Assembly (NCBI GenBank): GCA_017510785.1
Contig: JAFWMH010000072.1
Location: forward strand, 1-64,000
Reading direction: 5' to 3'
Source: Atopobiaceae bacterium
GTDB taxonomy: Bacteria > Actinomycetota > Coriobacteriia > Coriobacteriales > Atopobiaceae
Length of the DNA stretch: 64,000 nucleotides
Positions 1 to 9,241 of the stretch are shown in pieces. Position 1 is the first letter of the stretch. Each line of letters opens with the position of its first letter. The translations under genes and the position numbers were made by a program. The notes beneath the pieces were generated by a model. The model searched no databases. It had not been told where the DNA came from and saw nothing but the letters and a program-made list of their open reading frames with translations.

Positions 1-1794
1 CACGTCCTGCCAGCCGTAGGACTGCACGTGGACCGCATAGCGGATGGAGCCCGGCACCTTGTTGGAGCCGAGCTTCGCCTCGAGGGCCTCGAGGCGCTTG
101 GACTCTCCGGAGGTGCCGGAGAGCTCGCCGTCCCCCACCCAGTCCATCCAGCCGTACGTCTGCACGTGGGTGTGGTAGGTGACGCCGGGGTTCTCGAGCA
201 TGGCGAGCTTGGTGGCGGGAGTGACGCCGTCCACCTTGGACGGGGCGGCCTGTCCCTTGGGGACGAGCAGGACCTGGATGGCCTCGAGCCTCCACGACAT
301 GCCTGCCGTGCCGGACTTCGCGCCGTTCTTCGCCCACGACATCCAGCCTACGTTCTGGGCGTGGACACGGTAGTAGACGTCGTAGGCCTTCGCGAGGTCG
401 CCCGTGAGGCGCATCTGGATGGCCTCGAGACGGCGGGACTGGCCGCGCGTGCCGGACTCCGCGCCGTCTGCGGCCCACGACTTCTCCCAGCCGATGCCCT
501 GAACGTGGGTGCGGTACTCGATGCCGCCGGAGACGCCCGCCGTGCTGGAGAGCTTGACCTTGATCGACTCGAGACGCCTCGACTCACCGAAGGTGCCCGC
601 GGACTTGCCGTCCTTGCGCCACGACTGGTCGCCGATGCCCTGCACGTGCACCGCGTAGGAGACGGCGGGCCTCACGATTTTGAACGTGCGGCTGACAGTG
701 CCGGAGTAGTCGCCCGTGCCCGTCGCGGTGACGGTGGCGGTGCCCACCTTGGTGTTGTTCTTGTACGAGAGCGCGTAGTCGGTGCCCTTCCTGAGCGTCT
801 TGCCGGCGAGCGTCACCTTGGGCTCGGGCTTCACCGCCTTGCCCGTGTAGAGCTGGTCGGCAACCTTGGCGACGGTAGCCTTGGAGAGGTCGGCCTTGGT
901 GTCGGCCTGCGTGCTGTCTGCCTGCGCGCCGAGACCGGGCGCGGCCTTCGTTGTGCTGGAGACGACCTTCTCGGCAGCCGACTTGTCTGCGGCGGCAGGC
1001 GCCGGCGTGGCCGCGCTAGTCGCACCGGTTGCGGCATCAGCGGCCGAGGCCGAGACGGCCTCACGCTCGGCGGACTTCTCCGCGGCGCGCTCACTGGTCC
1101 CCGACTCTTTGGACTGCGCCTCGGCGGGCTCCGCGTCGTCGACCTCAGCGCCAGCGGACTCGCCGGACTCTGTGGCCTCGGCCGCTTCGGGCTGCTCGTC
1201 GCTCTCCGATTCATCGGCGGCCCGCTCGTCGCGCACAGGCTCTTCGTCATCCTCTACAACCTGCTCAACAACGCGAATCGCTCCCGACTCATCAAGCAGG
1301 GAAGCATTCAACGTGTAGGCAACGCCATCAATGGTAATGAGGTTTTGATACGTACCCTCGTCGTCGAGGCCTTGGACTTCGCACACAATGCCCATGCTCT
1401 GCGCAACGAGTGCGTATGCTTGAGCGACGGCCTCGGAATCCGATTCGTATTGGGTCTTTTCGAGTTCAAGCAACGATGCAGCCGCATCGGTTTTCTCTGC
1501 TACGCCAGCCGCTGCCGAGGCAAGCCGAACTCTGAGCTCTTCGGCACGACGAACCTGGTCCTCGCCCGCCTGATTGCTCACGTCGTTTGCAAGCTGGGCC
1601 ACCAACTCGTCTTCGCTCGCGTCACTCGCGTTTGCGTGTTCGTCTAGTGCAACTGCATCCGCCGCTTGAGCCTCTGCCTCCGAAGCAATTTGCTCCATGG
1701 CGCTCGCCGGCACGGTACCGCTCACCATCGCAAACGACAGAGCGAACACGGAAGCACGACGCGACCACCTCCGCATGGTTTGTGTAACTCGCAT
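1..1794 (-). CDS. Secreted ChW-repeat surface protein (3' end outside window)
   Basis: Open reading frame that runs off the window edge; 598 codons are visible. It starts with ATG at 1794 behind an AGGGAGGA ribosome binding site. The N-terminus is a signal peptide (basic MRVTQTMRRWSRR, hydrophobic stretch, PASA cleavage-like end). An Ala/Glu/Asp-rich linker follows to about residue 300, then a beta-rich segment beginning YTGKAVKPEP of the kind seen in Actinobacterial surface proteins. The C-terminal part has about five repeats of roughly 45 residues carrying HVQxxGW...G..SGT...SRRLEAI, the Clostridial hydrophobic-W (ChW) pattern. Family knowledge: ChW repeats occur in secreted or cell-surface proteins; substrate unknown. 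More ChW repeats or a catalytic domain may lie beyond the edge. Confidence 0.8.
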   Translation of the reverse strand, partial: MRVTQTMRRWSRRASVFALSFAMVSGTVPASAMEQIASEAEAQAADAVALDEHANASDASEDELVAQLANDVSNQAGEDQVRRAEELRVRLASAAAGVAEKTDAAASLLELEKTQYESDSEAVAQAYALVAQSMGIVCEVQGLDDEGTYQNLITIDGVAYTLNASLLDESGAIRVVEQVVEDDEEPVRDERAADESESDEQPEAAEATESGESAGAEVDDAEPAEAQSKESGTSERAAEKSAEREAVSASAADAATGATSAATPAPAAADKSAAEKVVSSTTKAAPGLGAQADSTQADTKADLSKATVAKVADQLYTGKAVKPEPKVTLAGKTLRKGTDYALSYKNNTKVGTATVTATGTGDYSGTVSRTFKIVRPAVSYAVHVQGIGDQSWRKDGKSAGTFGESRRLESIKVKLSSTAGVSGGIEYRTHVQGIGWEKSWAADGAESGTRGQSRRLEAIQMRLTGDLAKAYDVYYRVHAQNVGWMSWAKNGAKSGTAGMSWRLEAIQVLLVPKGQAAPSKVDGVTPATKLAMLENPGVTYHTHVQTYGWMDWVGDGELSGTSGESKRLEALEAKLGSNKVPGSIRYAVHVQSYGWQDV

Positions 1795-1816
1795 AACGCA
1801 TCCTCCCTAGAATGCC

Positions 1817-2695
1817 TTAGCGGAGAACGACGTCACCCTGGCATGCGTCGGAGCTTTGCTCGGGTGCAGCCTCTTCGACGACGGGGGCCTCCTCTTGTAC
1901 AGGCTCTGCCTCAACCACAGGCTCTGCAGCCGCCTCGTAGGCAGGCTCGGCTTCGTAGCTCTCTTCGGGAGTATAGTCGTTCGTCTCGGCAGGAGCCGCC
2001 TCTTGGGCCTCGACGCCCTCCTCTGCCTGATAGTTCGCATCGTTATTCGTTGCGTTCGCGGAAGTGCTCTCGCCCTCGTTTTCGCTTTCGCCGGTCGTAG
2101 CCTCTTCGGCCGCAGAAGCCTCCTCATTCGTCGAGCCCTTGGTGCCGTTTACATCCACATAGTCAACGAAGTTTGCGCCGTTGGACGACTTGAGCGTCGC
2201 GCTCTTAAGCGTTGCCAGCGGAACGTCGTAGAACTCAACGTACTCGTCGCTACCCTCAAGCTGAACGCGAATATCGAAGTTTGACTCCTCGACGGGCGTC
2301 ACGTTGAGCGTCGCGTTGCCCTTTGCCTTAATGGTTTCTCCGGCATTCAGCAGGTTCTCGCCATACTCCTCGGCACCCGCAGCGCTCATGCTGAAGGACG
2401 TGATGCCCTTGCTAAGGCCATTGGTGAGCGCAACCTCAACGGACGAATCCGACTTGGTGCCCAAAACCACCGTGCTCTCGGCTGCGCTCGTCGAGGAGCT
2501 TGTGGACGACGCGCTGCTTGCACTCGTAGCGCTATCGGTGGCGCTTTGCGTATCGGCCTGCGCGCTCGCCTGCGACTCACTACTCTGAGCACTCTGGGAA
2601 CTGGCCTCGTTCGACCCGCAGCCAAAAAGGCCAAGAGAGATGGCGCCGGCAACGCACGTTGCAACTAGCAGAGAAAAACGACTCTTGTTTTGCAT
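1817..2695 (-). CDS. Putative lipoprotein of unknown function
   Basis: The ATG at 2695 (MQNKSRFSLL) has an AGAAAGGG site just upstream and gives a normal lipoprotein signal peptide ending in a lipobox LFGC; an in-frame start 13 codons earlier lacks this support. After the Cys comes a Ser/Ala/Gln/Thr-rich spacer, then a domain of about 110 residues starting VVLGTKSDSS that looks beta-rich, then a Glu/Ala-rich tail ending DACQGDVVLR. The domain is not one I recognise. It sits 22 bases upstream of the ChW protein gene on the same strand, so the two may be co-transcribed. Likely anchored on the outer face of the membrane. Confidence 0.65.
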   Translation of the reverse strand: MQNKSRFSLLVATCVAGAISLGLFGCGSNEASSQSAQSSESQASAQADTQSATDSATSASSASSTSSSTSAAESTVVLGTKSDSSVEVALTNGLSKGITSFSMSAAGAEEYGENLLNAGETIKAKGNATLNVTPVEESNFDIRVQLEGSDEYVEFYDVPLATLKSATLKSSNGANFVDYVDVNGTKGSTNEEASAAEEATTGESENEGESTSANATNNDANYQAEEGVEAQEAAPAETNDYTPEESYEAEPAYEAAAEPVVEAEPVQEEAPVVEEAAPEQSSDACQGDVVLR

Positions 2696-2886
2696 GGAAC
2701 AGCCCTTTCTACACAAGCATTTGTAATGCCGCACACAGATGAATTGAGCTTAAACCACCGCCCAAAATCAGGCAAGCCACTTACCAATCTTGCAGAGTTG
2801 TTCCAAAAGATGCGCGATTCCGCGGCGGTTCCCAAGCGGTTCCGAGCCAATCCCGAAGGCACGTTCCCGACGAGTTTTATCGCGCG

Positions 2887-4854
2887 CTACACCTCGGAAG
2901 CAGGGCGCCACGGCGTTTGCGTACGCTCGTTGGGATGCACGTGCGCATGAGCAGGCACTTCGTTCCAAGGTACGTTGTAGCCCGCACCATGACTGCAAAA
3001 CACCGAGTCGGGCGTGTTGGGCAAGTCGGCCACGGGATCGTAGGCCGCTTCCTCGATTACGCGATCGGCGTCGTGACACGGCTCGTAGCCAGCCGGAACC
3101 ACGTGCATACTGCCCTCGCCACCCGTGTACGCGCTCACTTCCAGCGGATAATCGCGCACCTCCGAAACCGGCACCGAGCCCTCGATTCGGGCCCACTCCC
3201 CTTGCATCTCGGGAACGCCGAATCGCGCGCACATGCGCTGCAGGTCCGACATCGCCCGGCCGACTTTATCTGCGGGCACCTCGAGCTCGAAGGCATACCA
3301 TGGCTCCAACAGCACGCATTCCGAACGCTCGCGCGCCTCCATGAGCGCTTGTCTAATGGCCCTATACGTCGCCTGCCTAAAGTCGCCGCCCTCTGTGTGC
3401 TTGAGGTGTGCCCGCCCGCCCAACAGCGTAATGCGCACATCGGTGAGCGGGAAGCCCGCCAAAACGCCCACATGCTCGCGTTCCTGTGCATTGCCCAAAA
3501 TGAGACGCTGCCAGTTGCGGTCGAGCTCGTCGAGCGGACAAACGCTGCCAAACGAAACGCCCGACCCGCGCTCCGTCGGCTCCAGCAACACGTGCGCCTC
3601 GGCGTAGTGGCGCAGCGGCTCGAAGTGGCCAACACCTGTGGAAGGAGCCGCAAGCGTTTCCTTGTAGAGAACCCCGCCGAGCTCGAAATCCACCTCGATG
3701 CCATGCCGCCGGAGCAGCTCGTCGCGAACGACGTCCTGCTGCATGGCACCCATCAGCTGGACCCTCAGCTCCTGCAGGCGCTCGTCCCAACGGACCCCGA
3801 GCAGCGGATCTTCGCCCGCAAGCTCGTCGAGCAGGCGGTGCACCGTGCGCACGTCATTCTCTCCTACCAAGACGCGATACGAAAGCACCGGCGCAAGCGT
3901 TGGCTCGTTGGCCACGGGCTCATCCCCCAAGGCATCGCCCGGTAACGCCTTGGCCAGCCCCATTGCGGCGCAAACCTGGCCCGCCGGCACGCTGCCCACC
4001 ACCTCAAAGCGTTCGCCCACGTACAGGCGCAGCTGATCGGCCTTCGCCCTCCAAGCAACGCCGCCGCGCCGCGCGCAGGTAAGCTGCTCCTTGGCGCGCA
4101 GCTCTCCACCCGTCACCTTAATCCACGCCAGGCGTTCGCCCTTCGCGCCGCGTCCGATTTTATATACACGGGCCGAGAACCCCTCGGGCCACGCACGCTC
4201 CCGAGCAAGCAGGGCCAAGAGGTCCATGAGCTCGGCCACGCCTTCGTCGCGCCGAGCCGAGCCAAACAGGCAGGGAAACGCCTTGCAATCCAAAACCAGG
4301 CTCCGCAACGTTAACGGCGCGAGCTCGCCCGTCTCGAGCAGCTCGTCGAGCGCGGCCTCGTCGGTAAGCGCCAACGCCTCCTCGTCCGCCGCGTCGGCGC
4401 ATCGCTCGTCGAGCCTCGCATGCAGCCCCTCAAGGAGCTCCTCGCGGGAGGGCGCGTCCAAATCGCACTTGTTCACGAACACGACCGTTGGAACATGATG
4501 CGCGCGCAGCAAACGCCACATGGTTTTGGTGTGTCCGCGCACACCCTCATTGGCGGCAACCACCAGCACGGCCGCATCGAGAGCCGCAACCGCACGTTCC
4601 GCCTCGGCACAAAAGTCCACATGGCCCGGAGCGTCCACCAGCATAAGCAGCGCTCCCGCGTGCTCGAGCCTGGCCTGGGTGGAGAATATGGTAATGCCGC
4701 GCCGACGTTCTATTTCGTCCACGTCCATATGGGAATCGCCATGATCGACACGCCCCATCGAGCGAATGGCGCCCGCGCGGTAGAGCATCGCCTCCGCGAG
4801 CGACGTCTTGCCTGCGTCAACGTGGGCCAGCAGGCCTACAACCAGCTGCTTCAT
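2887..4854 (-). CDS. Tet(M)/EF-G-like translational GTPase
   Basis: A 655-residue five-domain translation GTPase. Visible motifs: P-loop AHVDAGKTS near the N-terminus, switch I RRRGITI, G3 DAPGHVDF and G4 NKCD. Domain II and EF-G domain III/IV/V-like regions follow, ending in a variable tail. The ATG at 4854 is chosen because AAGGAG precedes it and the protein then begins directly at the G domain (MKQLVVGLLAHVDAGKT). Length and the HVDAGKTSLAEAMLY start resemble the Tet(M)/Tet(O) ribosomal-protection family more than housekeeping EF-G (about 690-700). Family members release tetracycline from ribosomes, but divergent relatives occur without proven resistance. Starts 28 bases after the GGDEF-EAL gene and may share its transcript. 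Confidence 0.8.
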   Translation of the reverse strand: MKQLVVGLLAHVDAGKTSLAEAMLYRAGAIRSMGRVDHGDSHMDVDEIERRRGITIFSTQARLEHAGALLMLVDAPGHVDFCAEAERAVAALDAAVLVVAANEGVRGHTKTMWRLLRAHHVPTVVFVNKCDLDAPSREELLEGLHARLDERCADAADEEALALTDEAALDELLETGELAPLTLRSLVLDCKAFPCLFGSARRDEGVAELMDLLALLARERAWPEGFSARVYKIGRGAKGERLAWIKVTGGELRAKEQLTCARRGGVAWRAKADQLRLYVGERFEVVGSVPAGQVCAAMGLAKALPGDALGDEPVANEPTLAPVLSYRVLVGENDVRTVHRLLDELAGEDPLLGVRWDERLQELRVQLMGAMQQDVVRDELLRRHGIEVDFELGGVLYKETLAAPSTGVGHFEPLRHYAEAHVLLEPTERGSGVSFGSVCPLDELDRNWQRLILGNAQEREHVGVLAGFPLTDVRITLLGGRAHLKHTEGGDFRQATYRAIRQALMEARERSECVLLEPWYAFELEVPADKVGRAMSDLQRMCARFGVPEMQGEWARIEGSVPVSEVRDYPLEVSAYTGGEGSMHVVPAGYEPCHDADRVIEEAAYDPVADLPNTPDSVFCSHGAGYNVPWNEVPAHAHVHPNERTQTPWRPASEV

Positions 4855-4882
4855 CGGCACTCCTTGCGCTCGCTGCTCCCAC

Positions 4883-6580
4883 TCACTCCCACTCAAGACC
4901 CTTGGCACGCGTCGCGGCACGCGATTCCTCGAGCGACATGGGACGCCCGAAATAATAGCCCTGAGCCATTTCGCATCCTATGCTGCGCAGCAGCTCCATG
5001 TGCTCCTCGCGCTCAACGCCCTCCTGCAGGGTCTCCACGCCCATCCCGTGCGCCATGCGCACGACGTTTTCAATAAGGACGCCCGCGCGCGAATGCTCGT
5101 CGTAGGTTCGAAGGAACTCGAGGTCGAGCTTGAGCACCTCGAACTCGTAGTCCAGCAAGCTGTTGAGGGCAGAGTAACCACTGCCAAAGTCGTCGACCCA
5201 CACCCTATAGCCAGCGTCTCTAAACATTTGGATTGCGTCGAGCAAATAGAGGGCGTTCTCGTTGAGGGTGCTCTCGGTGATTTCGATGTCGATCATGCCT
5301 GCCTCAACGCCGAACTCGGCGCGACACTCCTCGGTAATACGGAACACGTCGCACAACTCGAAGTCGAGCCGCGAGAGGTTTACGGAAACGGGGACGACGG
5401 GCTCGCCCGCCGCCTTGAGCCGGCTAATGTCTTCGAACACCTTGCGCAGCATGTAGCAATCCATCTTGTGGATCATGCGATATTCCTCGAGCGTGCCCAC
5501 GAAGCGCGACGGCGGCATGTAGCCCATCACGGGGTCGTCCCAGCGCGCAAGCGCCTCGTAGCCGCAAATCTTGCCCGTGGAAACGCGCACGATGGGCTGG
5601 TAGAACACCTTAAAATAGTTATTCTCTACTGCGGTGTCCACATTATTGATTACATACTGCTGCAAGCGCAGGCTCTCGTAAAGGTTAATGTCGAACACAC
5701 CGTATACGCGGTCGTAGCGACGCTTGATGGTATTGCACGCAAGTCGAGCGTGGTCGCACGCCGTCCCCACCTCTTTGCATCCGGCGTCTCGCAGATAAAT
5801 GCCCGCCTTGAGCTCTATGCGCGTGTCGTCGTGGGCACCGAGCATAACGTTGTGCACATGAGTCACGTGCTCGATCATGGTGCTTACGCTCATCGGCGCA
5901 CACACTGCGAAGTGGTCGTTCGAGAAGCGCGCCACGTACGCATCTGCGAACTCGTCGTGCAGGGTGTAGGCAAGCTGACACAAAAGGTCGTCACCCGCCT
6001 GGTAGCCATATTCCTCGTTAAACACCTTGAAGTGCAGAATATTGAAATGTGCGAATACCAGCTCTTTGGGGCATTCGTCGGAATCGAGCAGCTCCTGCAC
6101 GTCCTCGTAAAACGACTTCATACTCGCAAGGCCGGTAAGACGATCGAAGCCCTGCATGGACGAGAGTACCTGCGACTCGGCGAGACTGTTGCGGTGCCGG
6201 TTGTAGTACTCGTCCTTGTTGACGTCCACGATGTACACGTAAAAGTACTTTTTGCCATCGGCACCATGCAGGAGATGGCCAAAGTCCTCGACGTAGCGCG
6301 TCTCCCCCTGTTTGGTGATAATGCGGTAGCGAACGTAGTCGTGCCGCTTTTCGATGCCAAACGTTTGAGCGTTGATGTCGTTTTGAATTTTGGCGTAGTC
6401 CTCGGGATGGACCATGCCCTGAAAGCTGTTGTTGCAGAGCGCACGGAAATCGTCAATTGAGTCGCATCCGTACAAATCGACCACGTTTTGATCGGCGAAA
6501 CAAATGGTTAGGTCACCCTCTGCCTCGTACACAAAAATGCCTCCCGGCAACCCGGAGGGAATTTCGTTTTTGATTTCCAT
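4883..6580 (-). CDS. PAS-GGDEF(degenerate)-EAL signalling protein
   Basis: A 565-residue soluble protein with no membrane segment. Residues 1-140 look like a PAS sensor domain. Residues 145-300 are GGDEF-like, but the active-site loop reads RFSNDHF (218-224) instead of GGDEF, so cyclase activity is unlikely. Residues 310-560 form an EAL domain with the usual metal and catalytic positions: E342 in YEALAR, N401 in VNLS, E433 in IEITE, D463-D464 in DDFGSGYS, K484, E520 in QEGVE and Q540 in QGYYFGRP. It is therefore inferred to be a cyclic-di-GMP phosphodiesterase with a regulatory pseudo-GGDEF domain. ATG start at 6580. Confidence 0.88.
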   Translation of the reverse strand: MEIKNEIPSGLPGGIFVYEAEGDLTICFADQNVVDLYGCDSIDDFRALCNNSFQGMVHPEDYAKIQNDINAQTFGIEKRHDYVRYRIITKQGETRYVEDFGHLLHGADGKKYFYVYIVDVNKDEYYNRHRNSLAESQVLSSMQGFDRLTGLASMKSFYEDVQELLDSDECPKELVFAHFNILHFKVFNEEYGYQAGDDLLCQLAYTLHDEFADAYVARFSNDHFAVCAPMSVSTMIEHVTHVHNVMLGAHDDTRIELKAGIYLRDAGCKEVGTACDHARLACNTIKRRYDRVYGVFDINLYESLRLQQYVINNVDTAVENNYFKVFYQPIVRVSTGKICGYEALARWDDPVMGYMPPSRFVGTLEEYRMIHKMDCYMLRKVFEDISRLKAAGEPVVPVSVNLSRLDFELCDVFRITEECRAEFGVEAGMIDIEITESTLNENALYLLDAIQMFRDAGYRVWVDDFGSGYSALNSLLDYEFEVLKLDLEFLRTYDEHSRAGVLIENVVRMAHGMGVETLQEGVEREEHMELLRSIGCEMAQGYYFGRPMSLEESRAATRAKGLEWE

Positions 6581-6640
6581 GCTGGCCCCCTTGTTTGCGT
6601 TTGCAACATTATAAATAAAACGTGTGGGGCGGCACAGCCC

Positions 6641-7054
6641 TTAAATAACGATGCCGTTGCAGTGATCGATTTCATGCTGAATTGCCTGCGCCACACGGCC
6701 CGCGTATCGCTCCACGTGCGACGCGCCATGTGCGTCCTCGTAGGCAACCTCAATGCTGCGAAACCGCGTGGCGGGGCGCACGCCCTCAAGCGAGAGACAC
6801 CCCTCCTCCGTTTCGTACGGCCCATCCGCTCGCACGATGCGTGGGTTGAGCATTGCCACAATGCGTTCGCTTTTGTCCATTACTGCAATAATGCGCTTGC
6901 GCTGCCCAATCATGTTCGCGGCCATCCCCACGCAGGTTGATCGATGTGCCTCGAGCGTATCGATTAAATCCTGCACCACGTTACCGTCGGCTGGCGTTGC
7001 CTCGGAACTCGGTTGCCGCAGGAAGAACCTCTGCGTCGTAATGTTTCGTATCAT
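6641..7054 (-). CDS. def: Peptide deformylase-like protein
   Basis: A 137-residue protein starting at ATG 7054 (MIRNITTQRF) behind an AAAGGTGG site; the longer frame upstream is low-complexity and Arg-rich and is rejected. Two of the three deformylase motifs are intact: EGCLS (84-88) and HEIDH (127-131), which supply the Cys and two His metal ligands and the catalytic Glu. Motif 1, normally G-x-G-x-A-A-x-Q, reads VGMAANMI (42-49), with Met where the catalytic Gln is expected. The family removes the N-formyl group from nascent proteins. Because of the changed motif and short length it may be a divergent or alternative deformylase. Confidence 0.75.
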   Translation of the reverse strand: MIRNITTQRFFLRQPSSEATPADGNVVQDLIDTLEAHRSTCVGMAANMIGQRKRIIAVMDKSERIVAMLNPRIVRADGPYETEEGCLSLEGVRPATRFRSIEVAYEDAHGASHVERYAGRVAQAIQHEIDHCNGIVI

Positions 7055-7283
7055 CGTGCCACCTTTCTTGTTCGTGCGTGCGTCGTAGGGCCGGTTCCTG
7101 TAGACACGCGCCGAGGGGCACCAGCCCTTCGCTGCGCTCGCCTCTGTGGCTCGCTCGCCCTCGGCACGCTCGCGCTTGCGGAACGTTCGCCTTTGCTGCA
7201 CACCCGCCCCTTCGGGTCGCCCGGCCTTGCGGAGTATTCGCCCCGGCACGACGCCCCGGCACGCCCATCTCCCGATACCCATC

Positions 7284-8261
7284 TCAAAACTCAAACTCGG
7301 AATTGGACGTGGTATGAATGGAGCCATCGCTCATAACGAGTAGGCCTTGGAGCTCGGGTTTCGCGTCCAGCCACCGCAAGGCCTTCTCTGCGCCCCATAT
7401 GAAGAGGGGCTTGGTGTAGCCGTCTCCGTCAATCGACCTCTGCGAATAAATCGTCGCCGATACCACATCGGTTTGCACAGGGTATCCCGTTCGCGGATCG
7501 AGAATGTGCCAATACCTACGGCCATCGTGCTCGAATGAGCGCTCGTAAAGGCCGCTCGTCACCACCGACCCACCCGACGTTCGGACCTTTGCCACTACAG
7601 ATGATCCGCCCTCGTCGCTGGGATCGCGCACGCCCACGTTCCACGGCCGACCATCCGCTTTGTTGCCAAGCACTACAACGTTTCCGCCAAGGTTTACTGA
7701 GGCGCTCGTCACACCCCGCTCCCTGAAGAGGTTAACGACTGCGTCGGCGATGTAACCCTTTGCGATGCCGCCCAAGTCGATGCGCGCCTTCGGGTCGAGC
7801 AGCTTCACCGATGTGCCCTCCACCTGCACGTTGCGCCATCCCACATGCGGGAGTGCCTCGGCAATAGCGTGCTCACTTGGCACGACACCCTCCGTAAAGT
7901 CCCACAGCTCGCTTACGGCACCAATGGTTATATCGAACAAGCCGTCCGATTCCTCGCAATACCTCAGCGCGGCTTGAACGAGTTCGGCAGTGTACGCGTC
8001 GACCTCTACGGCCGTACCTCTTGCAGCGTTGATGCGGCCCACGTCCGACGTAGGAATTGTACGAGACAAAAGCTTTTCGAAACGCTCGCACAGCGCACAG
8101 GCCTCGTCGAGGGTGTTTTGCGACAGCACGCCAGCGATGGTGCACACGGTATCGAAGCAAAACAGCGTTGTGGAACGCTGTTCGGACTTCGCGGCGCATC
8201 CCGCGAACGGAATGCAGCACAGCGCTGCCGCCGCACGGAGAGCTTCTCTGCGAGTGAGCAA
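7284..8261 (-). CDS. apbE: FAD:protein FMN transferase (ApbE), lipoprotein
   Basis: ApbE-family flavin transferase, which uses FAD to attach FMN covalently to Thr/Ser of respiratory flavoproteins outside the membrane. Seen: FDTVCTI near the start, the central DLGGIAKGYIAD block, SVNLGGN, and the C-terminal HILDPRTGYP and YTKPLFIWG region. I place the start at TTG 8261, five bases after a strong GGGAGGGAGG site; the N-terminus then reads MLTRREALRAAAALCC and ends in a lipobox FAGC. TRREAL resembles a twin-arginine motif, so Tat export is possible. In-frame codons upstream to 8405 look non-coding. About 325 residues, normal for the family. The NusG-II/Gx pair 1.5 kb away is a frequent partner in redox loci. 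Confidence 0.88.
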   Translation of the reverse strand: MLTRREALRAAAALCCIPFAGCAAKSEQRSTTLFCFDTVCTIAGVLSQNTLDEACALCERFEKLLSRTIPTSDVGRINAARGTAVEVDAYTAELVQAALRYCEESDGLFDITIGAVSELWDFTEGVVPSEHAIAEALPHVGWRNVQVEGTSVKLLDPKARIDLGGIAKGYIADAVVNLFRERGVTSASVNLGGNVVVLGNKADGRPWNVGVRDPSDEGGSSVVAKVRTSGGSVVTSGLYERSFEHDGRRYWHILDPRTGYPVQTDVVSATIYSQRSIDGDGYTKPLFIWGAEKALRWLDAKPELQGLLVMSDGSIHTTSNSEFEF

Positions 8262-8533
8262 CGGCACCTCCCTCCCATGACGTGCTTCGAAACTGCATCG
8301 AACAACCGGCCCGTCGCGTGCCCAGCCTGTTCGGCCGACCTGTCTAGCGTCTGGCCCGCCCGGCCGAATCGTCGCATGCCTTGCAAGTCGCGACCGACCT
8401 GTCAAACGTATCGCCCGCCCGGCCGGCCTGCCGTGCGCCTTGCAAGTCGCGGCTGACCGTCCGCATAAGTTTAACCTAGGCGCGCCTTAAAAACTATGCT
8501 AGGAAATCGCCTACGACCCCATGGCGGAACGGC

Positions 8534-8641
8534 CCAGCCTTACGCGGGACAACCGTTGTTCAGGCGAGACCTCTCCGCCATGGAGACCCTGCACGAGCGC
8601 GGAACCAGCCTTACGCGGGACAACCGTGATTCAGGCGAGAC
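8534..8641. repeat. Direct repeat, two 37-bp copies
   Basis: Copies at 8534-8570 and 8605-8641 begin CCAGCCTTACGCGGGACAAC and end TTCAGGCGAGAC, differing at two positions near the middle. No gene is associated. Confidence 0.8.
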
Positions 8642-9217
8642 GGCCAGATCCTAGGTGAGACGGACCGGACCTCTTGCCGCGCATAAGTGGTACAACGCCT
8701 CAGGGGCGAATTTGCCAATAGCGCCCAGAGATGCTTCACGGCCGACACGTTCATTCGCGCGGGTCCGTGATTCCTTAAGGATTCTCCCTCGCAGCCCCTA
8801 CATGCCCCTCCGAAGCGAAACCGGACGGAAAGTCGACCCCTGCAAACCGCCGCCGACCAATCGGTCGAAATGTCGACCTCCGCAACGAATGGGTGCCGTT
8901 TGGTCCGTTTTGCCCACGGTTTTGTCCGCCAAATGTCCCGGCTGGCACCCATCTTCACTAATGGGTGCCAAAAGGCCATTTTCGGCCCGGTTCCGCTGCA
9001 AATGTGGCCCAAACGACACCCATAACCAACAATGGGTGCCAAAAGTGCCATATAGCAGCAAAAAACACGGCAAAAGTGGCCCAAACGACACCCATTCGTT
9101 GCACAGGTCGATATTCCGTACGACTCCATCGGGGCGTCCCCGAGGCGGAGTCACCATCGACCCTCGCGGCAGGTGGGCCAGGGTGGGGATCGAGCGTCTG
9201 GCGATCGGCTGAGCACT

Positions 9218-9241
9218 ATGAAGCATCTTGGGGAGCATATT
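9218..9241 (+). repeat. 24-bp dispersed motif, copy 1
   Basis: Core GAAGCATCTTGGGGAGCATA. The reverse complement is identical over 24 bases at 23504-23527; near-identical copies are at 24060-24083 (one mismatch) and 39422-39445 (two mismatches). All four lie in gene-free gaps. Confidence 0.8.

Noticed and set aside
28..1647. Long plus-strand frame of 539 codons at the left edge
   Set aside because: It is antisense to the ChW protein, whose minus-strand frame has a signal peptide, ribosome binding site and recognisable repeats; the plus frame has no family features.
2887..4854. Calling the GTPase a definite tetracycline-resistance gene
   Set aside because: The architecture fits, but divergent members of the family are not all resistance proteins; function cannot be fixed from the sequence alone.
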